A DNA stretch of 64,000 nt from Erythrophleum ivorense (Eukaryota; Streptophyta; Magnoliopsida; Fabales; Fabaceae): the NCBI GenBank assembly GCA_026724425.1, contig JAIUCV010000011.1:7151501-7215500 (forward strand). The letters are read 5' to 3'. The notes under the pieces were generated by a model, which was given only the letters and a program-made list of their open reading frames with translations, was not told the origin of the DNA and made no database searches. A program made the position numbers and the translations under genes. Position 1 is the first letter of the stretch, and every line of letters begins with the position of its first letter. Shown in pieces: positions 36,749-49,314 of the stretch.

Positions 36749-37290
36749 ACATGCAATATGATTATTGTTTAGTGGGTATCATTAGTCTTTAAGAATCTTT
36801 AGCTATTATGGTTGCCGAGCGATGAATTGAAGAGCTCGGAGCAGAGAGATTTGGAGCTGTAATCCTCTAGTCATGGTTATATCTTTTAGAAAGCTTATCA
36901 CCAGCATTAATAATGGAGACAAGGAGGCACCATCCCATACATTTATGAAGTTTGGAAGCTTATCACTGTGATCACTTTCTATAATAACAATGCCAATTCT
37001 CTCTCTTGGAATTCATGTGACCTTTCTCTCGGAATTAATTGACCCTGCATGTACATGCAACTACCACTCAGTCCCATCAACAACGCTACTGAAAACCGTG
37101 CAAACTTCTCCATCCCAAAACTCTTCCTCTAAGCTTCCTAACGATCTGCTTCTTAGCTGGCAATCTAGTTCTTTTTCATTAGTTTTTAGATTTTATTAAC
37201 GATTAATAGAAGTCAATAATAAAAATATGCAATCTTTATATGATAAAATTTAATACTAGAACCGAGGTCATTTGTTAAAATAACAATTGT
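36749..37290. repeat. Duplicated unit c, copy 2
   Basis: Counterpart of 32010-32600, and directly continuous with copy B once the solo LTR is discounted. The order c1-B-c2 suggests tandem duplication of a c+B unit. No intact gene is seen. Confidence 0.8.
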
Positions 37291-38634
37291 AGGAGATTGT
37301 TGGATAGGTTGAGACGGCAACTGTTTTATAACAGAGGCTAAAATGTAGAGTTAAGCCATAATCAAAACATAACGTTTGCACTAGTACAATTATGTAAAGT
37401 GATTTGCACTTTGTCTAATAATTACAACTTTTGACTTAATGATATGCATTTGATTTAACAGAATTTTTGAATCATAAATCACACATTTTGATTGATAAAT
37501 CTAATTTTTTTTAAAATTAAATTAATTATTAAATTGATAGAAGTATTAATTTATGATTTATTGATTCGATCGTAGTTAAATTAATAATAATTATATATAT
37601 GTATTATATATTAAAAATCTCATATAATAAATAAGAAAAAGTAAACACTAATAAATTTCACAATATCAAATATGACTTAATCTTCAAAATTTATAGATTA
37701 AAGATTATTTGTGATACATTTTAAAATTGAAATTGAATTACAATATTTATTTTTAAATTGAATAATTATATTATTAATTTTTTTCATGGAATATAATTGA
37801 AAGATGGGTATCATGAGTAATTCTAGTGATTAAAAAAAAAAGGGGCTCCATGGCCCTTGATTTAAGAATTAGCTTAATAAAATTTAAAAAAAAAACATAC
37901 TTTTAATCCTTTACATTTAGAGTGGATTTCATATTGGTCCTTTAATCTCCCCCCCCCCCCCCCCCCCTTCTTTTTTTTTTTAAATTTTAATGTGGATGGA
38001 AACTTCCTACGTGTACTTCTGACTGACATTTCATCTCCAATCTCTCACCCGCTCTTCCTTCTCTCATTTTGTCAAGACCCACATGCTTCAGCTAACGAAA
38101 CCATGTCCACACTCTTCCACCTTCCACTGAGAGATCTTAAATTCAATCTCTATCTTCTCTACAGTACTCTTTTTGATATAAAACAATAAATGAATAAATA
38201 ATCCTAATGACTTCTGCAACATTAATGCGGTATGAATCTTCCAATTGAATGGTCAAAGAATGTAGTTTTGGTGGGTTTTCAGCTTTATGTGCTGCTAACA
38301 AAATGGGGGAAGCAAAGGATATTAAAAGTTCGGTTAACTATTGAGGAAACCGTGGGATTAGCTAACTTTTTTTTTTTTTCCTTTTACCATTTTATTGATA
38401 TAATTGTTTATGTCTGTGTTTAGCCTGCCCTGTCTATTGGGAATGTGGGGTAGCTAGCTGCTAACCTTTTGGTTTCATCAATGGGATCAGAAAGAGTCGG
38501 ATATTTGGATGATCCTTATGTTCTCCCCTTTGTTTTGAATGATGCATGGACCAGTTCCTCTAGGCAACCTTGCTCACGCTGAGATGCAGGAGATGGCATG
38601 CTGAGATGAGATGCAGATGTAGAGATGGTGAGAA
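37291..38634. other. Intergenic DNA with a C19 tract
   Basis: AT-rich; C19 at 37949-37967. The small frames at 37992-38189 and 38232-38423 resemble nothing I know and have no supporting context. Confidence 0.4.
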
Positions 38635-38688
38635 AGTCCCACATCGGATGAAATAAAAGGGAAGAGGAGAGTCTCTCTCTATAAATAG
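38635..38688 (+). promoter_or_regulatory. snRNA-type promoter motifs: USE plus TATA
   Basis: AGTCCCACATCG (38635-38646) fits the plant snRNA upstream sequence element RTCCCACATCG. CTATAAATAG (38679-38688) follows with 33 bp between the USE and the TATA core, the spacing of RNA polymerase II snRNA genes rather than the shorter polymerase III spacing. Transcription would start near 38710-38720. The downstream sequence does not match U1, U2, U4, U5, U3 or 7SL starts as I know them. Similar USE-bearing text also occurs in dispersed plant repeats. Confidence 0.5.
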
Positions 38689-41195
38689 GAGCAAAAGGGT
38701 GACCTTCTCATATGTTTCTGGAGTTGACCCATGCCTTGCCTACAATCTAACGCCAAATTTTAGATGGTGATTAACATGGCGACCTGTTTGGTTCTTCAGT
38801 GTAGGGTTCTGAGGTTTGGCTTTTTAGTGTCCGGTTCTGAGGTTAAAATAGACCAGATTGGTGTTTGGTTTGTTGGCATTTTGAAATGGACTGGTTCATT
38901 GGTATTATGAGTGAATCGATCCGTTTGGTACAATTTTTATAACATTTGTTTTTATAACGTTGGAGTAACCTGCATAAGCTGAGCCAAGAAAGAACCCCTC
39001 CATTTTCAATATTTTGGCAGCAAAATTGGAAATGAAGTGTTATGCTACTTGTACACTTGTTGATGCACATTACTTCTGCGCCTATTAAGATGGCATAATA
39101 ATAACGTTAAGTTTGAGTTAAACTAAACTCATTTAAGTAATCTTTTTTTCTTTATATTTTGAATGGCAAAGGTTGTTCATAACAAGCAGGATTATGTTTG
39201 GTATATAAAAAGAAAATTTAAAAGAAAAAGAAGAAAAACTAAATAAATAAAATAACAAAACGATACTTATATATGTATTTTAAAAAATAAATAAATAAAT
39301 AAATGTTGTTAATGATGATAAAATATAATAAATATTTTTTTTATTTTTGTTAAGAGTATCATTCTTTTGAATGTTCTGTTTTTCATACCTAATTTACCTG
39401 TGTGGAAAAATCATGTCTCAAATAAAAGTATCGGGATCTGTGGCCCCACCAGATCTCTTCCCCATTGACTCGCCCTGCTTGTTTAGATGGCCCTCTGTAA
39501 AACCGCAATATTGTTGGTTGGTATGTGATACACAATTTCATTTAATTGTCCAGCGTGTCTCTATACCTTTCTCTCCGTACTATTTTCTGTAATTGTTAAT
39601 CAGTTCCCAGCTAGCCTCATTAGGTGGTATGCACAATGGAGAAATTATGAGCAAGTATAGCAAGGCTGGTTGGTTTTGGCTTTTTAATCCCTTCAAGCTT
39701 CGCCCTTTTAGGAGATTTGTCTAAGGCATGAATCTGTACACATTGCTCCAGCATCTAGTCCTCTCTCACTCTTGAAGTTTTGGTGAAACCTGAGATGATT
39801 AAGATGCGACTTGCTACCATTGTCAGCATAGTTAACGTCGTTGAAGACTATTAAGTGATGTATATGCTGTAGGAACTTTCGCGAGTGTTTCATTACTTTT
39901 CCAATCTGATGTCAGGTCAATGTGTGATTTAACTAATGTAACACTTCGCTTGCCTCCGTGTTTCAACCACTGACAGTCCACTCTGCTCGACTATAATCCC
40001 AAAAGAGTAGGGATGTCCTCCTATATTAATTATACTTGAACTGCCAATTACACTACTGTAATATATCATAGCAGTACTGATCATGCCTAATTCCTCTGTA
40101 AAAGCTGAGAAAGCTAGAAGGTTAAAGAATTGACAGTATACAGATGGAGTTTACACATAAGGTAATATCATTAATAAGAAAAATATACTCTGATAACATT
40201 CTTCTACTGTAAAGATTCGACATCACGTTCTCTTATATTACTTGCTTCTCATTTGAATCGAAGATGCTAATGTCTATGTAATCATCTGGGATTGAAATTA
40301 GCTACGAAAAAAGAAAAAGAAACTAAACTTAGTAGTGGTCCTAATTCCCTATGTGAAGTTGCAATCATCTCGCGGGTACAAAAACAAAGATCTCAAAGAT
40401 GGACCCCAACAAATATTTTTGATAGGGAAATTTCAGTCATGGGGACCATACAAAGGTTCATATTAAAGCATCAATTAGATTAGGGATATCTCTTCTCAAT
40501 AATAAAAGGCTCATGAATCTTTATTAACTAATAACTCTAAGGATTAAAGAAAGATGAGAACTAAGAAGGAGGAGAGAAAGGACAGGGACAGGGACAGGGA
40601 CATAGTTATTAGAGACACTCCTCTTAGCTGTCCAATTAAATGATAACCGTTTTTGCCTCGACATGTTTATCGCGAAGCTCTGAGACAAAGAGCCAAAAAA
40701 AAAAAAAGGAAGTAAATGCAGAGTCACACCGTGATTTCTCCATTGTTGCCTCGCGCTGACCTGAACTTCCTTAGGAAATGGAGAAAAAAAAAAAATAATA
40801 ATACATATTGTTTATAGAAATTAAATAAGTACTACTTTATTTCTTGAGAAAATTTTTGCTTTTATTATTATTATTCCTATGCCAGAAGGAGACATAATTC
40901 AAACAACACTTAACTACAAAACAGAAACATAAAAATTCAATTCTTGAATTTAAAGTTATGTTTTGTCTCTTGTTTGGTCCCTAAGAAAACAAAAATTCCG
41001 TTCTTCTCTTCCCTCCTCCCTTTTTTCCAGCCTGCAGATTTATCAAGTTCGTACCAGGATCATGTCAAAGTAATTTGGTCCATCAAGCTTCTATCTTGTC
41101 CCCTTCATATCACTCTTTCTTCTTAACCGGATCAAGAAAATATAGAAAGTCGCTCTCGATGGATGGACCAGAGGATTAAATTCCTGTGTTTCAGA
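38689..41195. other. Intergenic DNA downstream of the cyclin gene
   Basis: No coding region recognised. 39190-39360 is AT-rich text beginning TTTGGTATATAAAAAG, similar in style to 47330-47460 and 48600-48800. A CAGGGA triplet-like repeat lies at 40584-40601. Confidence 0.4.
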
Positions 41196-42703
41196 TCAGT
41201 CTTGTTCAATTTGAGAAATCTGGAGCGTGTGATTATTACCATAACCGGTTATTTTCCTTCTCTTGATGTCCTTCTCTTGTCTGAGAGTAGAGGCAGCAGA
41301 GGTGGTTCCATTGGTTTTTTCGCTTTCTGAGCTCAGAAAATGATGGTCTAGCACATTAATAGGTGTCTCTGAACTTGAAACCAAATCGAACATAGACTCG
41401 TACCCCTCCATTGCTATGTCTTGTATCACATTATTGCACTTCAATACACTTTCCTGCAGTAAAATCATAATACCCACTATTATCCATATATCAAATAGAC
41501 TCTCTGTTCTTTTACTACCCAGTTTTCCTATATGAAAGTGAAACAGAGAAAGAAAAAAGATAATCAGAGGAAGGGTAAGATAGGTACTTTATTTACATAT
41601 GTACAATCGGATACTGCTCTTAAGAAGCACCGATATTGGAAAGGTAACAATTCGTTAGATGCAGAGAGAAGGGCAGATGCAGCAATTATAGATGGCTTAA
41701 ATTCCAAGAGCTTTATCTCTGCGAAACAGAGGAAGATGATTATTCAAATTGAATTTCACATTAGGAATCAAATGAACTCATTTTGATTGACATGAGATCA
41801 TCCCCGTATTGATATATACATACCTCTTTGTGATTTGAATATAATTTCAGTAGCACGATCTTTCAGAACCTGCCTCAGGGGCGAGTCTTCGAGCCTAAAC
41901 AGAGCAATGAAGAAAGGAATGAAAGAGAAGGGGGTGATCGAACGCATTCGCCATTGTAGAGCTCCCAAGATAAGTGTTTCCATTCTTTGTATTGTTCGCG
42001 TCTCAAAAATTACACCTCCATCGCCCTGTTTCAGAAAGGCCTAATTATACCACCTTCAGCGAATAACAATTTATTTTCCTCTGAAGCGTATTGGCTTAAC
42101 GTTTCTTACCTGTATATTAGAGACAGAAAACTCTGTTTTCATTATCTTGGCAGCTAGAGAGAGGCAAGAGACTGCAAGGAGCCTGAAGACCCATGGTTTT
42201 GATTGCTGTGAAAAACTAAATTTGAGTTAGAACTTTAGAGATTAGAATCCAAAAGCGATTATTTGATTGAAAAAGCCAGAAAAAGCACTTCTAATATCAT
42301 GAATGAGAAGAGCATCGAACAAAGTGATAATGCATTTGGTTTCTTTACCGAAATCCCTTGGTTGGCGAGGAAGCGATCCAGATAGTTAACAGCTAGATAG
42401 GACAAGACTGGATCAAATGTGCATGACAACTGAAAATTAAAAAAAAAAAAAAGGCAACCCACATTCAGAGTACATTAATATATATTATAAAGTTGAAGCA
42501 AAGGAATCAACGTTTTGTTTCTGTACCTGTGAGATTAAAGAAATGACCTCTCTTCTAACGGTGATGTCGAAATCTTCGGATTTGAGAGTGTGGAAATAGG
42601 TATGGGATGGGATGTGGTCAGATTCGATGAGAAAGAGAGCACAGGCAGCGTCAGAATGAAGGTCGTGAAAGTTTGCTAAAGGGTTTTCAAGGTCAAACTC
42701 CAT
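41196..42703 (-). CDS. D-type cyclin, CYCD6-like (314 aa, 6 exons)
   Basis: Exons, in transcript order: 42703-42527, 42429-42349, 42205-42110, 42025-41824, 41718-41588, 41453-41196; all introns GT-AG, frames join without stops. It begins MEFDLENPLANFHDLHSDAA. The cyclin N box runs about residues 45-150, with LSYLAVNYLDRFLANQGIS, PWVFRLLAVSCLSLAAKIMK and MRSITPFSFIPFFIALF. The cyclin C box follows, with FKPSIIAASALLSASNELLP. The tail has a basic KDIKRRK (possible nuclear signal) and Ser/Thr-rich text. No LxCxE retinoblastoma-binding motif is present, as in Arabidopsis CYCD6;1, which partners CDKs in SHR/SCR-controlled formative root divisions. The CYCD6 assignment rests on the N-terminus, the missing LxCxE and overall resemblance; the role is inferred. 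Confidence 0.93.
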
Positions 42704-42894
42704 GGACTTGGCTGTGGGAAGTTAATTTTCAAAGGAGGTGAGGAGGACGAAGAGTGGACATTGTTAAAGCGATTTGGTAAAGGTGGTGAAGAGAGAGATT
42801 TCAGGTTTGCTTCAATGAAATGCTATGGGTAGTTCTTTGTTAGGTGTTGAAGCATTGATGGCTGCTTGTTGCTATGGCTGTTATGCGTGATTGG

Positions 42895-42905
42895 AAAATA
42901 TAAGA
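42895..42905 (-). promoter_or_regulatory. Possible TATA box of the cyclin gene
   Basis: On the minus strand CTTATATTTTC lies about 195 bp before the start codon, implying a leader of roughly 160 nt. It is the best TATA-like match in the region, but it is weak. Confidence 0.35.
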
Positions 42906-43039
42906 GGGAAGGGAGGGGTTGATGGTCCCCTGTGCTCATGGTTGCATGAGAGGATGATGCTATGCAATGGCACAAAAAGATTGGTTGGAGACCCAAAGCC
43001 CTGCTCTCTCTGCGTTTGAGTTTGACTTGACGCATTTGG

Positions 43040-45555
43040 AATTTTTATTAACATTCTTTAATTATGTCATACGGATAACATATATTTTGAACAAAATTTA
43101 GACTTAAATTTTAAGTGTTTGTCATCGTATTTTTTTAATAAAAATAAATATATAATTTTTTATATTTTAACATTTAGTCCTCCTTTCTAATATAAAAATA
43201 CACACAAACAATTTCTTGGAAACTAAAAAAATGATAAAAATGTCCTCAATAATAATATTAATTTTTTATTAAAAATATAAATTTATTTTGTGTCAAAACT
43301 ATAAATTTAATTTATTATAAATTTAAAAAAATTATATTTTATATTAATCAATATAAATTTAATACTCTTTATATTATAAATATAAAAATATTTTTGTTAA
43401 AATATATATAATAATAACTTTTTCCATTGTGTGAGAGATTATTGTAATTTTTTTCCTTTATTTCAGCGAAAGAGAATGTAACTTTTAAAATAAAAAAGGA
43501 AATCATGTAATTTAAATATCAGTAAAAAAATTATAATTTACCCTTACAATAATTAACCCACCATTCATCAAATCAACAAAAATTACGCAAATGACTTAAT
43601 TATATTAATAGTTCACATGCATTGATTTCGATTTATATATTTTACCGGGGTAAACTCGATGTTAGATTGATTTATATACTTCCCTACTCCTAACTCTTGA
43701 TACCTCATTTGTAAAAATAACAAAAATAAAAATTAAACGAGACTAACCATAATGTTATCTAGGCTTTTTGTTTCATTTTTTTAATGAGTAATTAAAATTA
43801 TAATAATGTTATCTATTTTGATAGCTAGATATTGCACGTCTTAAGAGCACTTTCTGCTGTCTGTAATGCTAATTTGATAATGGCCATGATTTTTTTTTAA
43901 TAAAGAAAAAGATTAGCAAAAGAAGCTACACACACACACACATATATATATATGGGGGACTCCCCAAATTAATTTTCTTGGAAAATATGAGGCCAAGTGG
44001 GGGCTGCCCTGATCCTTCCTGCATTAATTCTTAAAAAATAGAAAGTGACAAGTTTAAAATCCTGCCTCTTTCACACCAAACTATGTAACCACTCTAAGTG
44101 TAAAAGCCTTTAAAATCCACTCCACCTCCTCTGCTCAATTAATGGCTCCAAACATTACAATACAGCCTTTTTCATGTTCATGGCAGGGTGACAGCTTGCA
44201 TTCATGTCCTTGTATTCAATGAGAACCCCCTCTCTACTAAACAAGATATCATTCGGGAAAAAGAGACTACCAATAGGACAAAAACCATTAACACTTGAAT
44301 ATACTAAGGTGCCATTTCCTTAAAATCAAGGCATCAAGACCCAAAAAATTCTAGTGCTTCGACAACTGTAATTAAACACTTGGGAGCTAATGAAGGAACT
44401 CTTACAAGTTGAATTAAAGTAAGCACATCTATTACCTCTGTTTAGTTAATTTATTTTTCGCATAGATTCGAGTATATTTTGGACCCATGCTCTGTCCCTT
44501 ACCACAATTTTAGGTTTATATATGTAAGATTAGGTCATGAAAAATCTCTGGAACTAGGTTCTTGACTGAAGGGCTCAAATTTCTTACTCAACTAAAGATT
44601 CTAACTGGAATTATACGATTAATTTAGACAAAGAAAATAAGTTTAATGAAATGGTACTTTTCGGTGCTCATTAAAAAAATTAAATACACGAGTATAATTA
44701 GTAATTACATTGACATCGTACTGGTAATTCTTTGCAATGTGCTAATAACATTTAATTAATGTATTGATAACAACTAATAGTGATGTCTTACTGGATTTTC
44801 CAGTACCTTAAGTAATTCATTACCAGCACAATAAAGAGTTGTGGGTTAATAACCAGTTAATAATAACATCTTAATGGAGTTACTAGTACCTTGAGCAACT
44901 ATTAGCAACACAATAAATAGCCTATTAATTATTACATTAACACACTAAGGGCGCTGCAAAATCCGCCTAGAAAAATATATTAAGCTTAAGTATCTTGGTT
45001 TTTAAAATTTAAGCAGTGAGATGTATTGTTCTCCAAGAAGAGGATGTATTATAATTACGTGCTGGATGACTGTAAATAAAAGATTACGCGAAGAAATCAA
45101 ATAATATAACAATTTTATGTTTGAATATAACTTGGTACCATATCATATCTCATAACTCCTCCCTCTCAAATTAGGTTGTGCCCTTTAATTTTGTTACTTA
45201 TTCCAACTTTGAACTTTCAAGCATACACTCCTGAACGTACAAATTTACATCATAAGCTTACATCATATAAATTACGTCATGAAAGTTGCGAAAAAATCGC
45301 TAAGCATGTTTAAAACGACGAACATCCCAGAAAACGAGACAAAACTCTGGCGAGCATTGAAAGAGATCATGCAAAGTATCTTGGTTTGCAAATGTACTCA
45401 CATCTAACTAAATTGCTAGATATTAAAATTTTGGGTAAATAATAAGTTCTATACCAGCACTTTGGTTACAGCTAGGAACTAGCTGAGTAAACTTTTAATT
45501 ACTAGCCCTGTTAACTTTAACCAAATGTATGGGATCATCTTGGTACAATCTAAAT
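43040..45555. other. Long AT-rich intergenic DNA, no gene seen
   Basis: Poly-A/T, a (CA)n(TA)n microsatellite at about 43929-43953, and no open frame worth calling. 44700-44960 repeats similar phrases (CATTGACATCGTACTGG, GATGTCTTACTGGA, ATCTTAATGGAGTTACTAG), an old short tandem-like array. Confidence 0.45.
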
Positions 45556-46300
45556 CAATATTTTTAAAATCAGACTAGTCATTGAACCGGTAGAGGCACT
45601 GGTTCACGATTCATTGGTCGAGCCATGATTGAATTGTAGTCGAATCGGTTATAATTAAATATATTATTTTTAAAAAGATTATATATTAAAATTTTAATAT
45701 AACAAATAAATATTACTAAATTTAAAATATTTGATTACTAATTCAATATTTCTTATGATATTACAAAATTAATATTTAATTTAAAATAAAAATTATCTAT
45801 GATTAAAAGTTAAGAATATTTAATATTAAATTTTTAGAATTTTTAAATTATATTAAGATTCTACTTATTATTAAAAAATAAAATAATAAATAATAATTTT
45901 AGCTAAGTTCCTTGATATTTGAGAGAAATATCATTAGAAAATTGAACATAATAGAAAGCAAGTATAAAAAATAAATAATTATGTACATTTTATTTTTCTT
46001 ATATTCTCTTTCTTTTTTAAAAAAAGTCATATTTCAACTCCTTTATTTTTTTTATTATCTTTTATTTTTAATTTGTCAAATTCATTTAAGATGAATTATT
46101 TTATTATATAAGAAAAAATAAAATAAAAAAGAAAATTGGTTCAAACCGGTTCAGACCGATTTTTTCAGTCCAATTTTCATTGATTCTGGATTAGTTTGAC
46201 CGGTTTTTTAATTGATTAATTTTTCAACTCAACCAAACCAGATTAGAGACCGATTTTTAGTCAAACCGGCCGGTCCAATCCCATTATAAGATCATTGGTC
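45556..46300. mobile_element. Possible non-autonomous element with AACCGG-rich arms
   Basis: The left arm has ATTGAACCGG and AATCGGTT. The right arm has TTGGTTCAAACCGGTTCAGA and GGCCGGTCCAATC. The middle is almost pure A/T. Plant genomes carry many non-autonomous elements of this look. The inverted match between arms is loose and no target duplication was found. Confidence 0.35.
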
Positions 46301-48790
46301 TAAACCTACTTGTCCAACAGATACGACGTACATGTCACTTTATGCATCATTCGTTGTTTATGCCAAGTTACTCTAGCGTCACATGCACTCATTATTCCTT
46401 CAAATATATACATATGATCCATCGTGGTCATGATGCGCTTAACCACATTCTTGTCTTATATAATATGATGTTATCAGATCATGGAGAATATAATATATCA
46501 TCAAAATACTAATACTGTCAGGATAACAGACATAATGCAGCTTTGAAAACTTTCTAGGCAAAAACCTCAGTTTTTCTGTTCTGTCCAAATCCTGGTCCTT
46601 TTTGAAGCTCCATGATCTTCCTTTAGCTTATGAGAGAACTGGCTTAAAATCCCCCGGCGAAGAAAATTAACATTCACATGTCAAGTCATTGTGAAACCAA
46701 AAAAAAAAAGTGGCACGCACCTTAGGGTTCTCATGAAACGCACCTACTTTTGAAACCTATTTATTTATCACTTTGAGCTATCACTTCAAGAGACTGAAAC
46801 CCACAGGGAGGCGGGTCCTTTTATTGTCAGGGACAATAATACAAGATAAAAATGACGAAACTTTATTACTATATTTTTAACATAATAACAAAGGGACATA
46901 TATTGAAATATCTCCGCCATCATAAAGAATGGGGCTTCATAAGATGGTTGGGAATTGGGAAGGTAAGCTCTTCGTGACTTTTGGCCCTTGAGTTTAGGGA
47001 AACAAATAATGCGTGGTTCACAAAATATAAATAAAAGGCATCGTCACAGTTCATGAGCAGTATTAGTCAAAGGCATATATCCTAGAAGTTAATATAATGC
47101 CATTAGGTAACTTCTTTTTCTTTTATTTGTTTTTTTTTCTTGTTCTTTTGTTTGGGGGGGGGGGGGGGGGGTTGGTGCGTAACTTTATTTTCTTTTTCTC
47201 TTTCTTTTACGTTATTAATGGAACAACTAACCCTGGTTATGATTGGTATGTAAATAATAGTTGACTCAGAATCCAAAAGTTGACTGGCTTTGGAGGAAAA
47301 ATAGTACCATTACATAGTACAACTTTTAGAGTCATTTAGTAGATAAAAAGTTAAATATAAAAAAAAAATTTAAAGATAAAAAATGACTTTAATAATTTTA
47401 CTTTTTATGATTGAATAATAATTAAAGAGGTAAAATTAAAATTTTCTCTCAACTTGCCTTTTCCCTCCTTCTTTCCCTTGGCATTTCACGCGTACCGAAC
47501 GGGGCCTTGGTCTTTTTATCATCTTAACCTAATTTACTTGTCTCTCTTCTGTTTTATAGAGACTACTCACAGTTTTAGAATGGTTGGTGAGGCTATATAA
47601 TTTTACTCTGTCCTATTAAGCACGTAGCTCTACAAAGATATGGTCTAGGTAGATTTTTTCTTTTTTAATCAACTAACACCCACTTTAGCTAGGCAAAGGA
47701 AAGGGATTTTTTTTAATTTTGTGTAATATTTATTATATTTTTATAACTATTATTCACTCTTTTATTCTTTTTATTTTATTTTTATTTTTTTATAATATAA
47801 GTATAAAGATCATTTTTATGGTTCAAATCACATTTTTCATTCTATTTTTATTTTATTTCTTTTTATGTTATATACCAAATGGATTCTAAAAAAATGTGTA
47901 CAATATTTTTGTTCATTTGTATTTTTTTGGGGGGGGGGGGACATTTTCCTCTTTATTTGAGTGGTTTTCAGTAAGGAATAACTCAACTTTATTATTTTAT
48001 ATATAATAACCAAGCTATAAAGAAAATCAAGTTTAAGATTAAGTTAATGATTTCAATTTTCCATCCATTTAGTTAGCATAATTACTCCAGTCTAGACCAC
48101 TCTATATATAGAACAAAATAGGAGGAGGTCTAATGATCAATTGTTAAATTATTATTAAAGTAAAATCTGAGTAGTTCTTGATTAGTATGATGACTAGCTT
48201 GGCTGCGATTAGGCTAAAGCTAGTACATGATTTATTGTTGCAATTTGCAAATTATGATATTTCTTTTTCCATTTTCTAATGCAATAAGACTGATCCCTTG
48301 GATGATCTACTCGTAAGAATAGTCATCAATCTCTTTAAAACAGAAGGATTAAATAATTAATAACCAAATTGGACATCTGATATGGGATAAACTACCATTT
48401 GGTTAGATGATATACAAGAGAAGAAAATATAAAAATAAGTAAATAAAATAAAAAATAATTTTTATATCTTTATTTTCAAAAAGATAATTTGATAATTAAC
48501 ATAATGATTTAATGGATGGAATACATATAATAGATATTATATAAACTATATAAATATATAAGATCCACCTTGCAGTAAATCAAACCAGCCCTAAAAGCAA
48601 GATTCGTTTGGTAGATGAAAAATTAAGTATAGAAATAAAAGGAAAAAGATAATTTTAAAAATAAAAATAAATGTAATATTTTTATTTTTAATAATTGAAT
48701 AATAATAATAATAATAATAAATAAATAAATAATATTAAATAATAATTACAAAAATAACATTACAATTTTTCTTTTTACTTTTACCGTTCA
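46301..48790. other. AT-rich intergenic DNA with G tracts
   Basis: G18 at 47154-47171 and G12 at 47929-47940. Repeated AT-rich passages (47330-47460, 48398-48490, 48605-48720) begin with TTTGGTAGATGAAAA-like words and look like one old repeat family. No gene seen. Confidence 0.4.
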
Positions 48791-48908
48791 TTTGACCTAC
48801 CGAATGTGCCTAGAACATTGCATGATGCAATACAAAAATGTCATTGGAGAACTTTCCCTTTCGTCGGAGTTCCTGCAAGCTTGCTCTATCTCTCTGGCAA
48901 ACCTTCCA

Positions 48909-48951
<43 letters not shown>

Positions 48952-49283
48952 CGTATAGCATAGCTGAGTACCTTCTTTAGCTTTCTTTTCTGGGTGTTAT
49001 CAAAACCAGAGTTTTTCTTTCATCGCGCGTCTTGATGCAAGAGAAAGCCTATAGAGACCTTTTATTTATTTATATTTCTCTCTCACCGTCTCATTAGAAG
49101 ACTATTGGCTTACCCTTTTACTTTCTGTTTTTCTCTCCTCTTAAAATACCATACACATGCACACGCATAAGTTTTGGAGAAGTGCAGGAGTTTTAACACA
49201 AACGAAGAGAGTTGCACGCTTGGAATCAATATATAATTTATGAACGAAACATGAGAAAAGAATGAAAATAAGTACTAAGGTAA

Positions 49284-49314
<31 letters not shown>

